NCBI RefSeq assembly: GCF_029227915.1 | Contig: NC_079881.1 | Span: forward strand, 19,877,501 to 19,941,500 | Source of the DNA: Hydractinia symbiolongicarpus | Lineage: Eukaryota; Cnidaria; Hydrozoa; Anthoathecata; Hydractiniidae | DNA length: 64,000 nucleotides | Direction: 5' to 3' | Shown: piece by piece, positions 33,301-44,489 of the stretch | Layout: each line of letters opens with the position of its first letter | Position numbering within the stretch: position 1 is the first letter of the stretch | Translations under genes and position numbers: made by a program | The notes under the pieces: model-generated | Database searches by the model: none | Seen by the model: the letters and a program-made list of their open reading frames with translations, nothing else | Told to the model about the DNA's origin: nothing

Positions 33301-36300
33301 TGATGAAATGAACCCAAAATTGTTTTTTCACTGCTATTGCAGTTTCTGAGTTCCTGAATTTAGCCATTCTTAGGGACGCCAATAAACTGTTTATGACAGC
33401 ATATCAGTTTTGACAAGCTACATGTACAGAAAACATTAAAAATGATTCTCAGGATTAAAATAAGTCAGACAAATAAAATGTATCCTAGGTTTAGGACCAA
33501 ATACTTTATCCAGACCAGAGAAAGTGGGGATGTGCTTCTAAAGTGCAGTGCCCAATATTCAATCAGAATGTTATGCCTTATAAATACACAGAAAGTTATT
33601 TTTTTGTCCACCTGGACAAGTCTACTTGCACTAATCGCTTAACCTGGTGCCACTCACAATTAATTTTAAATATTCACAGGAACTTTTCTGCAAAGAGAAA
33701 AATGCTAAAGAACTGTATTTACTTTTTAGAAGTAACAATAGGCTTCATCATAAGTCCTGTGTTGGTTTATGAAAAATATATTACTTCTTTAATGCTATAA
33801 GCACTCCACTGGCTTTGTGACACATTATATGCTAAGTGCCTTACGTGTGACACAGTTTACTTAGTCTTAACCTGGACTGAGACTTTAGGTCTTCCCGTTA
33901 CAAGTGAATATCACTTCTTGCTATAGTTTCCCAAATTTTGTTATTTCATAAAAGAAACCTGAAAATAAACAAAAAATTATTTATAAAAAATAGGTTTCTG
34001 TTCGATAAAAGAAAACTAAACATTTGCAGAAATTTATTTATGAAATATAGGTTTCTGTTTGTCGTGACAAGATATTTAACCAACATGCAATGTCTTGCAT
34101 ACCTAAGTAGCTATATACTCAAGTCTTGACTGTTTACTGTTATGGGAGGTCCAAAATAGCTAGCTAACTATCTTTATTTAAATGACAGAAATCTTTTGTA
34201 GCTAGCTACATAAATCACTAAATTATTCAATAACTAATGTGCCCCAGTAGTGCTGGGATGGTACTAGGTAGCTGAAAATCAGAAAATAAATATTATCTAT
34301 ATGTGACCATCCCTCATCATCAGACACCAGAAAGTGGTCTCTGTTCTTTAATTCTTATTTTGGGGTGCCGCAAATTCTTATAAATCCAATAAAAAAAAAT
34401 TGTTCAAAACTTCCTCTTCACTCCCTTGCACTACTCCTGGCACTTCTTTGCATTATCTCCAGTTGATGCACGTGACCGATAGCCATACATATGCACGTGA
34501 CCGATTTTTTTTAAAAAATCATGGTAGCCATAAATAGTAAAAGTTTTTTCCCTTAAAGACAATTTTTTCCTATATACACTGAGGGTGGCACTCGAGGGCT
34601 AAAATATGCTGACATCAGCAGCAAAAATCTGAAAATCATACCAGAAGTTCCGTGTTAACATGTCATTCATTAATGATATTAAATGTCTGAAATTGAACGG
34701 AAAATTTTAGTTGTGGTCAATTGTTTTTGTCAAAAAGTTGAGTAAAAAGACAGTTAGAAATTTTTTTCTTTTCATTGTGCTTCAACTTTCATAGGAGGGC
34801 GTTAATTGTTGGAAGGATGTATTTTTGGTAAAAAAAAAATATGTATTGGGAGGCTCATAATTAATTGAAATACAGAACATTTGTTCTCAAAAATTCACCC
34901 TTTTTCACTTTTAGGAGAGTTTTTGTGTAAATATTTTTGAGAAATATGGTTTCATTTTTGCATGCTTTTGAGAACCTGAAAACCACCACACTTGTCTGAA
35001 AGAAAGCCACCGTTTTGTCTCTGACATTTAAATCCGACATCGTTGTTACTTCTAGCTTTCTGAAGATATGCCTGTGCTGGGATCCATTCTTGACAGCGTC
35101 ACTCTGTTGTGCGAATTATCCATCAGCACAGGTTTGATTGTTCTGAAAGAAAGCAAGTTGATTAAGCATAGCATGATACAAACTGAGGAGAAGAAATCTA
35201 CAGAACTGCTGAGTTCATTGATGGCATTGTTTTCGGTGATAACAAGGTATCAATCTGTTTTTCTTGAAGTCTTGAAAGTGCAGAGGTGTGCGAAATGGGC
35301 TGTTAAATTTTTATTTTAGTGACTTACGTCTTCATATGTTACTTTATTTTCGAAAATAATAAATGTGATGCTAACTAAGCCAAGATTAAAAGATAATAGA
35401 AGTCGTCTGTCAGAGTGACGTAATAAAATAGCGAAGAAAAAAAGGATTTTGTACTCTTTTCGCCAGATCTATCGAAATATTTCCTGACTCCCAATTTTTT
35501 TTTGGAAATATTAAAATATAGTATTCGTTTATTAAGCAAACATAGGTATAGAGGACTTTCAATGCGCATTTTTTCTTTTTGAATGTTAAGTTAATTTAAT
35601 GGTCTCCTGTCGGACGGACATGTGCCTCCCAAAAATGTGAAAGCTTAAATAGCCAGCATATTAATATTATTGAAATTATTTAACCAGGATAACTTCTTCC
35701 GTTCCTATTGGTACTGCTTTTCAAGAGGGTCCAGCGAAGGGGGTCTTAACGCATTTTAAGTTTTCATTTGAGCTACGGAAGGCGTGCAAGTACAGCAGTC
35801 GCTCAACTAGAAAACCGCCTAAGATATCAATCTTATTCTTATGCTGAGCGCTAAGCATAAAAGAGAGATTTACACTTTTATAGTCTCTGGCATGACTTGG
35901 CTAGGGTTTGAACCAAAAACTTTCCGAACTGAAAGCGAACATTCTAATACAAGGCTACCAGTCAGTTGAATCGTGTATTAACAAAAATTTGAGGTGCCAT
36001 ACAGTTGTCATGACATTGTCTTCTTCGATAGTATAGCGTAAGACAATTATTTGAGTTATGGCTGATATTAAATATAAAAATAATGTGAGCAATATTGACT
36101 ACAAAACTGAACATATTTGAAAATCTGTCAGACGGACGAATTTTACCAAAATTATATTACGAATTATGTAACACGCTGTATGGATATTTTTTTGCGTATG
36201 GTTTAAATACATGTTTTTTTATAAACATCTGATATTCTAAAATGAGAGTTAGGGATGTTTATGAAAAGTACTTTTTTAGGCTCAAAATATGCTTAGGTTA

Positions 36301-39300
36301 TGCTTTATGGCAAAAAGATTTTTTTGGAATATGCTTATGAAAAACACATGATCAGGCTCAAAATATGCTTATTTGAAATGTTGCATTTGAATTTTAAACA
36401 CCAGTAACGGCAACTTAAATCTCACTATTTACTGTTTAATTAAGATATAAAGAACAAAAAAAGGAAACATATACATGCTTAGCATATGCTTAAAAAATGA
36501 CCAAATGTAAGTCTACGGATGCTTATAAATGTTATGCTTATTTAAAAAAAAACATGTGAAAGTTTTAGAACTGTCCGTCCGTCAGAAATGTGAAGTGTTA
36601 CCTCCAGCTGTATGTTGAATTTACTGGATTTTTTGAGTTTAAATTTACTGCCCATATAAACGGTTCAATTTTTATTCATGGTGACCTCTTTCACAACATG
36701 CCCTATAGGAAAATCGATTTTTATCAGAATAAAAAAGGCTTTTTTACATAGTATAATATGTTTAGTTCAGAAGTAGAAGTAGACTGGGACGAGCTAATCC
36801 TTATGACGCCTTCGGAAAATGTACATTCCTATTTATTGGAATTTGTTGCGTTGGTAAATAAAAAAATGGTGTATCACCTTCCTGATTTATGTGGCAGCCT
36901 GATCCAGTCTAATAGGAAAAGGTTTGTATTAGTTTAATTGCTAACTTGGTGCAAATTCGTCACATGTTTTTGAGGGGATACAATGATTTTTTTTTGTTTA
37001 TTTTTGATTATATCTAATCTGACTAACATCATTCGCTCATTAAGTTCGGATTTCGAGTGTCGAACTACACGAGGATTTTAGCTTTGTTGCCAAGTCTGTA
37101 TCTTCTGAGTCTCTCTAATGTTTGCGCCATTCTTGTGTTTACTTAGTTTTTTTGAGCAGACTTCTTCATCTTGTGCACTCTAATATGTAGAAAAAATTTA
37201 CCCACCGTTTTTAACTCTTCTGTTTTCAACACTTTTCTTCAGGTATTTTCCACCAGACTGGAACTCTCTTCTGTTTGATGTTATATTTAAAACGGTAATC
37301 TATGAGAAGAAGGTGCAAGATTTAACCGCTGTGGAGGAGAGACTTCCGCTTCAACAATGGAAGAAATTACTGGTCTCCATAATCACAGTTATGTGCAAAG
37401 TTTTAAAGAAGGTAATAAAATGGCGTGAGTTGTTGTTTGTGATGGTAATTTCGTTTTGCTTTGTTGTTGAATTATTTATCGGAAAAGTCAACTATTTAAC
37501 TGTTATAAACAAAATAACTACGGAAAAAAGACGCGCAAAGGACAGGGGCGCGGTGTTTTATTTTGAGGTAAATTGCTTTGCACGTGTATTCTTCTGTTTT
37601 ACAATTTCCTGAAGTGCTTTTCCAGACATAGCCTTTAAGGTGTGAGTGTAATATTGTTTTTAAAAATTATCAAGTTCGCTAAAGATCGAATGTATATTTA
37701 TACATTATGTTGGCAATTCATCATAAGATTGCGCAGTATTGTAAAATTTTAATTTCTTTATTCTTGTAGCGTATAAAAAGTTATATTTCTATTTCCTATC
37801 TAGTCTTTTTTTCTAAATATTTAATCTCCTACTTTCGGATTCGGTGGATCCGCTAAATAAATTCCCTCCATAATCCAAAAATTTTTTTACTATCTGCCAA
37901 ATAAATTTTTTTTTCGCCTTCTGCCATATTTATCGGTTTATTCATTTTGTGACAATATTTTTATTTTGTAGGTCAAACACGATACCCACAGTGCAGCCCA
38001 TGTCGACATGTGGACAAACTTCTGTTTGCGGCTATTAACCGTCTCGTTGAGTTGCAAAGTTGACATTTCAATCGATGAATACTTCCTCTCTATCATCAAC
38101 AATAGAAAGATATCCCGACTTTGCTTTTGTTACTTGGACGCGTTGGATTTATCAGGTTTGTATTCATTAAGTACTGGAAGTACTTTGAGTTGAAAGACTA
38201 ATACATTTGTTTTCCAAAGGTTCATCCCAATGTCAGTGGATCATCCATAAATTCTTTTGAGCGTCGACAGCCCCTAAAATTTTCTTTTGATCTTTAGGTG
38301 TTTAGGTTTTTGTGGAAGATCGATTAAAACAATCTTCTCAGCAAATACGAACAGTTGTCGAACAGTTAGATTTAATAAACCTACAAAAATATCAACATTA
38401 CAAAATTTAATACATTTTTTAAACATACTATATATATATATTAATATGTCTTTCTATTTTGAGCGCTTAAATTAAATGTTCCCAAAAATCTGTATAACGT
38501 CTAACTTGATCTGGAATAGCCTCTAAATGTTTCTTAAGAAGCGTTTCTCGACATTTGAGAAGGTTATTGTCAAACTGCAGCGTTCATTTCTCTAAAGACA
38601 TTAGCATCCATAGGTAAATAGATTGTATTAGGAATCGTTTAGCTTTGAATATATTAGGCTTTTTGGAGGCCTACTAATCTTGGGTCGAATTCCGACTGAA
38701 TTGGTAGCTTGAAGTGTGCTCAAAATATCACTATCTGCTTCAAATTACTGTCCCTTCTAGAGCAGAATTTAACATTCTGTTTACAGTTTCTGATAGCCAA
38801 ATTTAATTTATTTTCTGGTTTTTACATAATTCGCATGAGAAAAGGCCAAAAATTGTCCAAAAATCCTCTTTTTTTTTACCGATTCTCGCGTAAAATACGA
38901 AAAAAATAGGAAAAATGGGTTATCACGTGTCAAACTTTGCAGAATGACTCCGCTTGCTGAAAAAAAATTGTGTTTTAGTTTTAAGTTATTTGGATAATCC
39001 CAACAAAAGTTGTTAAATTTTCCCTATCCTAAGGATCCTAGAGTTTTTACGAGTAGTTTTGAGTAATAGCCAATATCTAAGAATCTGATTGGTAAAGGAT
39101 CTAAATAAATACCATGCAAGTGTCTAACAGATAAAGATAAAAACTCATTAAGTATCATAATCATGCAGCATACCAAAAAAGTATTAAAAGAAAACCAACA
39201 TGGGAGCGGATTCCTCCCCCTCTCCCAGTATATTTGTGGTTAAAAAAGTTACGTTAAAAATTAAAACCGAAACTACACATTGTTAGATTTAATCATCAAA

Positions 39301-40921
39301 TCACCAGAAACTTAACCCGAACCTATGACACACCTTGTCAAAATTTTAGAAACATTTCTTTGGTATAACCATAACGCTTATGAGCGTATTCAGGCTAGAG
39401 AAATTCTAAGTATGTTGCTCAGTCTTGATGAATCCTTCTTATGTATGTTTTTCTACCATTGGGAACCTTCTTAATTTGGCATTTCACATTTTTAAAAGTT
39501 GTCTGAATGTAGATATTTGATAGCTGCTAATCTTTGTTGTGCGTTTTGTTTAAACTAAGACCATTTTATCTTCTCAATATAACGCATAAGGCAACGTTTA
39601 AGTTCCAAATTTGTTTCTCCAATAAGCATAACATAGCATATTCTAAGCCTGACTGTCTATTTCGCAAAAGCTTATTCCAACCTAATTTCGAATTTTTATT
39701 TGCTTATAAAAAAACATGTACAACTTCAAGCTTAAGCAGGGTGAGAGGACGGCGTCATGCAATTTAAAAACCAAGCCTATTTTAACTTCCCTGCATCAAC
39801 ATCAACAATCAATTTATTTTCATTTGTGTTTTTTTCTTTCTAAACGAGAATAACCTTTCTTGGTTTATTATTTTAGATTTAAACATCGAGATGAAAAAAA
39901 AGCTTGTTTCTTGTCTTTGGACTTGCTTATCCAGTCAGCTTGATAACTCACAGGTAATAAAAAAGTCCCTTTTTTCATATCTTGTTCAGTTCTTAAGATT
40001 TGATGTTGAATCAAATTACACCCAACTTTTTGCGAGTTTTTAACTGAAAATATTTTGAAGTGAAACTTGTTACTCACTTGTCGACTTTTTTTAGCTCCAT
40101 GAAAAACAAACTAGCGTTTGGTATATTCATAGCTAATTGATCAAAATAGCGATTTTTATTTTCGTTAATTTTGCTTTGATTGTAGATGATATGTTCAACG
40201 TTAGAACTACTTTCAAAGTTTATATCAAACCACGTTGAAAACTTCACCACAGTGTTGGCACATCAATCTACACATGCTGTTACATGCATGTTGAATATGA
40301 AACTTCTTGATGTCAGTTGGGAAGTGAGGGATTCTGTGATTAGTGTGCTTCTTGAGATTGTGCTCACTGCAAGGAAAGGTTAGTTTACACATGTATATTT
40401 TTCGGCTTTTCCGATCCTAAGTGTTGAGATTTTGAGCAGGTGACGAGAAAATATGATCCAATTTTAACGTTTCAGAAAACTTTATAGTCAGCTCATAACA
40501 GAGACACGCAATTTAAAAATATCAACGACAATGTTCGGAAGGGCTTAGTTTTAGTATTTGTCCAATACCTTCTAAAATTTTGTGAAATCTCGCAAAATTT
40601 AAAGTGGTTGTTATGCGCTGTTAGTTTTTTTCTTCTAAAGTTTGACCCCAAATATGTCTAAAATCGTAAAATTTTAAATTTGTGAATGCTTTGCTGATTT
40701 ACGCGATATAATTTTATCTATGTGCCTAGCTACAATGCCGTAGAGACTCCATTAAGCGCCCTCTCGGATAAGCGCCCCCTTAAATAGAAAAAATAATTTA
40801 TAAGCGCCCCCTTTAAAAAGCGCCTCCCCTGACTTTCGGAATCTTAAATATGCGCCCAGGCGCCTTATCGAGTCCTTATGGTCTATGGCTTCTTGTTCTG
40901 GTTTTCCAGGGATAAACACTC

Positions 40922-40957
<36 letters not shown>

Positions 40958-41901
40958 TATCTTCAAGGTGCAAGCGAATGTGTCACATTTCTTGAGCAGG
41001 ATTCATTTTGGTGTCATGCGCTCGACTTAATAGACGACGATGAAAGTTACGTGAGGTCAAAAACTGTTAAATTTCTCGGCGAAGTCTCGACGTATGATCC
41101 AGTGTGGAAGATATTCTGCACGAAACACACGTACAATAGGGTAGGTTGAAGACAGCTGGAATAAAAAAAAGTAATTTTTTTATCTCACAACTTTTATATT
41201 TTTTTCAGGAGAAACTATGGCGACGTTTGGAGTTGATATTTACCAGCGAAGCACGTCAAGACGACATGTTTACACGTCGTAGTATTCTCGACGTGTTAGT
41301 GACGTGGACAGAATCGGGAATGTGTACCCAAATATTCTTCAACAATTCAACAACTGAAAGAATGGACATTGTATACAGTCAGAACTTAAATATCAGAAAT
41401 TCTGTGTTGAATATTTTGCAGAACGGTAGTCACGATTTTGACTGGGAAGTACGAAAGCTAACTCTTTCTGTTTGGACTAGTATTGTCTCAATGTCCTCGA
41501 ACGATGAAAATGAATGGAAGATGTTTGTTGAGTTGACGGTAAAAGACGGGCACGCGAGACGTATTTGTCTCGGTGTTTCAGACTGTGAATACAAAGTTCG
41601 GTGTGCTGCACTTCAGTGTTTACAAATCTTCAAGAACAAGTTGTGTACTATGCAAAGCATTAGTGGAAATAGCACCAATTTTCATATATCCTGTTTAGAA
41701 GACTTTGACACTTTTATAGCTTCGAAGAAAAGCTTTCGATTAGAACAGTTTGAACAGATTTTAAGTGTTGTTGATTTTTCTAGTTTGGCAAGCAAACTAG
41801 AAGTGATAGATATATCGGTAAAAAGCGACCCTGTGTCGTTTTTACATGACATCATTTCGTCGACAAAACAAAGTGAGGAGAATTTGTTAGATTGCTATTA
41901 A
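27321..41901 (+). CDS. BRAT1: BRAT1, BRCA1-associated ATM activator / Integrator-associated HEAT-repeat protein
   Basis: Eleven coding exons: 27321-27541, 30149-30330, 31021-31160, 35056-35285, 36766-36921, 37243-37411, 37972-38155, 39877-39953, 40186-40378, 40968-41140, 41209-41901; 2418 nt, 805 aa (human 821). Boundaries are GT-AG with matching phases. Exon 4 could instead end at 35246, also in phase and 13 residues shorter. Recognised by colinear similarity to vertebrate BRAT1: N-terminal VDDTSIERLLNWLEEI (human VADDTCLEKLLDWF), exon 9 SWEVRDSVISVLLEIV (human CWEVRDSALEFLTQL), exon 10 DDESYVRSKTVKFLGEVS, exon 11 DFDWEVRKLTL and the final residues LLDCY (human ends ADCY). HEAT/ARM repeats fill most of the protein. 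BRAT1 acts in ATM signalling and binds the INTS9-INTS11 nuclease pair of Integrator; its C-terminal Cys-Tyr enters the INTS11 active site. Introns hold several mobile elements, listed separately. Confidence 0.92.
27955..28305 (-). mobile_element. tRNA-derived SINE, near-identical to 14748-15098, in BRAT1 intron 1
   Basis: Minus-strand copy: (AGAT)n tail at 27955-27970, body, and tRNA-like head ending near 28304 (B box as GGAATCGAACC at about 28245). The full length matches the 14.7 kb copy with only scattered differences, so the family has been active fairly recently. Its head abuts the left arm of the large inverted repeat at 28309. Confidence 0.85.
28309..28833. repeat. Perfect inverted repeat: two 210-bp arms around a 105-bp spacer
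   Basis: Left arm 28309-28518 and right arm 28624-28833 are exact reverse complements by eye over the whole arm (it starts AAATAATGAAAGAAAG and ends CATGAAAATTTAACTG next to the spacer). The spacer is 28519-28623. Neither arm encodes a protein. In the BRAT1 pre-mRNA it would fold into a roughly 210-bp hairpin. A foldback transposon or a recent inverted duplication are the two obvious origins. Confidence 0.95.
31555..31679 (+). mobile_element. Mini-Helitron (125 bp) in BRAT1 intron 3
   Basis: Preceded by A, begins TCTATATTATAATACCCG, contains GTCTGTCTGTCACGCAAAAT and GTAGCGAGACGCG, then the hairpin CCGTGGATTCTTCCACGG and CTAG at 31676-31679, followed by T. This is the cleanest single copy of the family. 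Confidence 0.8.
32858..33134 (+). mobile_element. Two head-to-tail mini-Helitrons in BRAT1 intron 3
   Basis: Copy one, 32858-33033 (176 bp): preceded by A, TCTCTATTATAATAGCCG start, hairpin CCCGTGGGTTTATCCACGGG, CTAG end. Copy two starts at the very next base with TCTATATTATAATACCCG and ends in CTAG at 33131-33134, but has lost the 5' arm of the hairpin. The shared CTAG|TC junction is what Helitron tandem copies show. Confidence 0.8.
35690..35975 (-). mobile_element. SINE family 2, tRNA-like head, in BRAT1 intron 4
   Basis: On the minus strand a B-box-like GGTTCAAACCCTAGCC lies near 35915-35900, preceded by a tRNA-like stretch (GACTGGTAGCC near 35965). The distal part (AAGGGGGTC..., GAGCTACGGAAGGC) matches the partial copy at 5195-5258. 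Diverged relative to SINE family 1. Confidence 0.6.
38700..38850 (+). repeat. Interspersed repeat fragment in BRAT1 intron 7
   Basis: Shares the order CACTATCTGCTTCAAATT, AGAGCAGAATTTAACATTCTG, TTTCTGATAGCC and TTCTGGTTTTTACATAA-like blocks with 21030-21145 in HPS6 intron 1. Confidence 0.6.
40745..40880. repeat. GCGCCC-rich repeat in BRAT1 intron 9
   Basis: AAGCGCCCCC-like motifs recur at 40755, 40772, 40803 and 40818, then GCGCCCAGGCGCC. Same repeat style as 20150-20450. Confidence 0.55.
40926..40954. repeat. (TA)n microsatellite 13 bp upstream of the exon 10 acceptor
   Basis: About 14 TA units ending at 40954. The BRAT1 exon 10 acceptor AG is at 40966-40967, so the run occupies the usual branch-point zone. 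Confidence 0.9.
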
Positions 41902-41950
41902 AAGACGAATTAAAATGGAAAACATTTCCTAGAAGAAAAAACTTGCGCCA

Positions 41951-41956
41951 AATAAA
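41951..41956 (+). other. Polyadenylation signal of BRAT1
   Basis: AATAAA 50 nt after the stop codon, followed by T/G-rich sequence; implies a very short 3'UTR. Confidence 0.65.
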
Positions 41957-42912
41957 TAGCACTATTTGCGTCTTTTATTTATATGCTTTTTGAAGGTGAG
42001 AGATGAATTCAACGGGTGGTAACGGGAGAGCTTTAGTTAACAAAAGAAAGTAAAATTAGTGAGAAATCATTTTGCAAATTAAAACAAACTGTCGTGAAGG
42101 TTTCTCTTCGAAGTAACAGAGAAATGGAAGGCGGAAATCATTTTTAGCAAAATTCTGCTTATGTCAGCACTTTTTTGGTGACGTCATCGAAAACTTAAAA
42201 TCGGTCCAATATACCAGCAAATTTCAACATTTTATTTTTCTGGTATTTACATAGTGAGAAAATTGTCAGTTAGAATAATAATAATAATAAGTTAGACCTC
42301 ACTTAACATATATCTTACATATGAACTAAATTTCTGGAGCAAACTTTCTCATCTCATTCTTCAGAGCTTGCGTAGTACATCATTCCAATAAGGTAGGGTG
42401 TATTTTTATTTACACCGAAAACTTGCAGCCACATCGTTTCTAGAAAAAGAAAGAAAAATACTTTTTACGATACAAGACCCTTGTTTACTGTATTTCTCGC
42501 TTATACTACAAAGTAGGAGCTTGGTTTTTTGGAGTTGGACACAATGTCTTTAGTTACCACAAGGCGGAAATTCATACTGGTGTTTGCGTTGAAGCGTGAT
42601 CTAGTGTTCGACAATATATATATATATATATAAACTTAAGCAGTGAGAACTAGAATAAATGATTTCATTATGTTTCTGCTTTGAAAAATCACTTCTATTT
42701 GGACGTGTTTCAATATCGCCTTCGTCAATGTTTTTTCTGCAACGGGCCTATAAACGGAGGGCGTTATACACAGTAAATTTTAGTAATGAAAAAAGTAATT
42801 GGCTTAAGGGAGGTGCTTATACTCGGGTTGGGCTTATCTTCGGAGGCTTAAGCGATAAATGCTTGCAAAATGAAAAATTCAAACCATAATATAAATTTAA
42901 ACAATTGTAGGA
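41957..42912. other. Intergenic with repeat fragments
   Basis: 42120-42260 is a diverged relative of the 20.8 kb repeat (contains GTGACGTCATCG). A (TA)n run is at 42614-42632. 42740-42860 has GCGCCC-family-like remnants on the minus strand. The open frame at 42659 is within these repeats. Confidence 0.45.
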
Positions 42913-43180
42913 ACTATAGTCGTTAGCCCGTGGAAAAATCCACGGGTTCGCCCGTCCTTTTTATACCGCATTGTGTGCGTCTCGCTACCTGCGCAACTAA
43001 GCTACCATTTTGCGTGATAGACAGACAGACGTATACGGGTATTTAAATTAAACTAGTTGTTAGCCCGTGGAAAATGCACGGGTTCGCCCGTCCTTTTTAT
43101 ACCGCATTGCTTCTCGCTATTGCGCAGCTAAACTACCATTTTGCGTGACAGACAGACGTATACGGGTATTATAATATAGA
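42913..43180 (-). mobile_element. Two head-to-tail mini-Helitrons, minus strand
   Basis: On the minus strand, 43180-43052 begins TCTATATTATAATACCCG and ends with hairpin CCCGTGCATTTTCCACGGG, then CTAG. It is followed at once by T and a second copy (to 42913) with ACCCGTATACGTCTGTCTG, AATGCGGTATAAAAAGGACG and hairpin CCCGTGGATTTTTCCACGGG; the terminal CTAG is mutated to CTATAG. The second copy's start is slightly eroded (TTTAATTTAAATACCCG). Confidence 0.75.
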
Positions 43181-44489
43181 CAATTGTTGAAATACTATTT
43201 CCTAAGTAACTAAACAATGGTGCGAGTTAGATATGTCCAATAAACAATTAAATACAAGCGTATTTCGACATATTTTTTTCTACTAGCTTTCGGCTTTATA
43301 CTGCAATCATGGTCAAGTATTCAGAAAATTACAATTCTGTTCTCTCTATATATAAGTTTCAAGAACATTAAGAAATATATTTCAAAACACGCTTGCGTTT
43401 AACTAAACGATAAGTGAAAAAATCAGTGAATGTTGAAAACAAGTCTCTATTTTTGTCTCCGTATGCTCTGTTTTCCGGTCATGAAATTGTGTTGCGTAGT
43501 CATATTTTGGTAAGTTAAGACACTACATCCGTAAGCCATTAAACCCGTAAGTTAGGACTTAGCTTTTGATTAAGAACCCGGGTTTTCATCGTTGGAAACC
43601 CGTGTTTCCATATTGAAAACCCTGGATATGCAATAAAAGCCAAGGTTTTTGTTTGATTCCCAGGTTTAAATGAATAAATATGACAGATGACATATCAGCC
43701 AGAACAATAACCTGACTTTTGCCTCTTACTTAAGACCATAGATTTAAATGACAATTAGAATGTGTGTAAATAAGGAGTGGGATAGAGTAAGCCTGTTTTC
43801 TTGAACACAGTTAAGACATTTTCAATTTAAAGCAGCGTCGTAACAAGTCATCAGTAATCGAAATCAACTCCATCTTTATATTCATGTGGTGGACTTTATT
43901 CAAGGTACGACAATCAGTTTAAGTATGTTCGTAAAGTATTCAGAGTACCAGTTGATGCCAATTATGTAATGTAACGCAGTAAAACACAGCTGATTTAGAA
44001 AGGCGAATAAAAGATGACACGACGAAGAAAAAGAACCGTAGGATCAACTTTAAAAACACACCACAGTTTATTATGGTGTCATTTATCAAACCAGTCATTG
44101 GTCTGCACCATTTACATTGTGATTCATTAGTTTCAGTACAAATGAACCGCAAAGGGTTAGACTGGGAACGTACACATGAAAAAAATTAACATTTCTATCT
44201 CGGCATATACTCCCCAAACACAAGAGCGAACTATTGAGAATATATTATCTCCTTAATCTATGCCTCAATAATTTGTGTCCTTTTTCTATTTTGAACAATA
44301 CCAGAGAAAAATCAGGGCAGTCTTTTGCTGGGCAGTCTTTTGCTGGGCAGACAAATTCACTATCGGGATTTAAACACAAAAGGTTGTCTCATAAAAAAAT
44401 ACCACAAAAGTGTTGTACATATATTACAAAAAGTAAAAACCATCCGCCATTACAGTACACACTTCAAACCATTTTCCTCAAACAATGAT
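43181..44489. other. 3' flank of the Arg-rich precursor gene, no other gene
   Basis: AT-rich. On the minus strand an AATAAA lies at 44072-44067, about 420 nt after the stop of the minus-strand gene; it is a candidate poly(A) signal. A short tandem duplication (GGGCAGTCTTTTGCT twice) is at 44315-44346. Confidence 0.4.
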
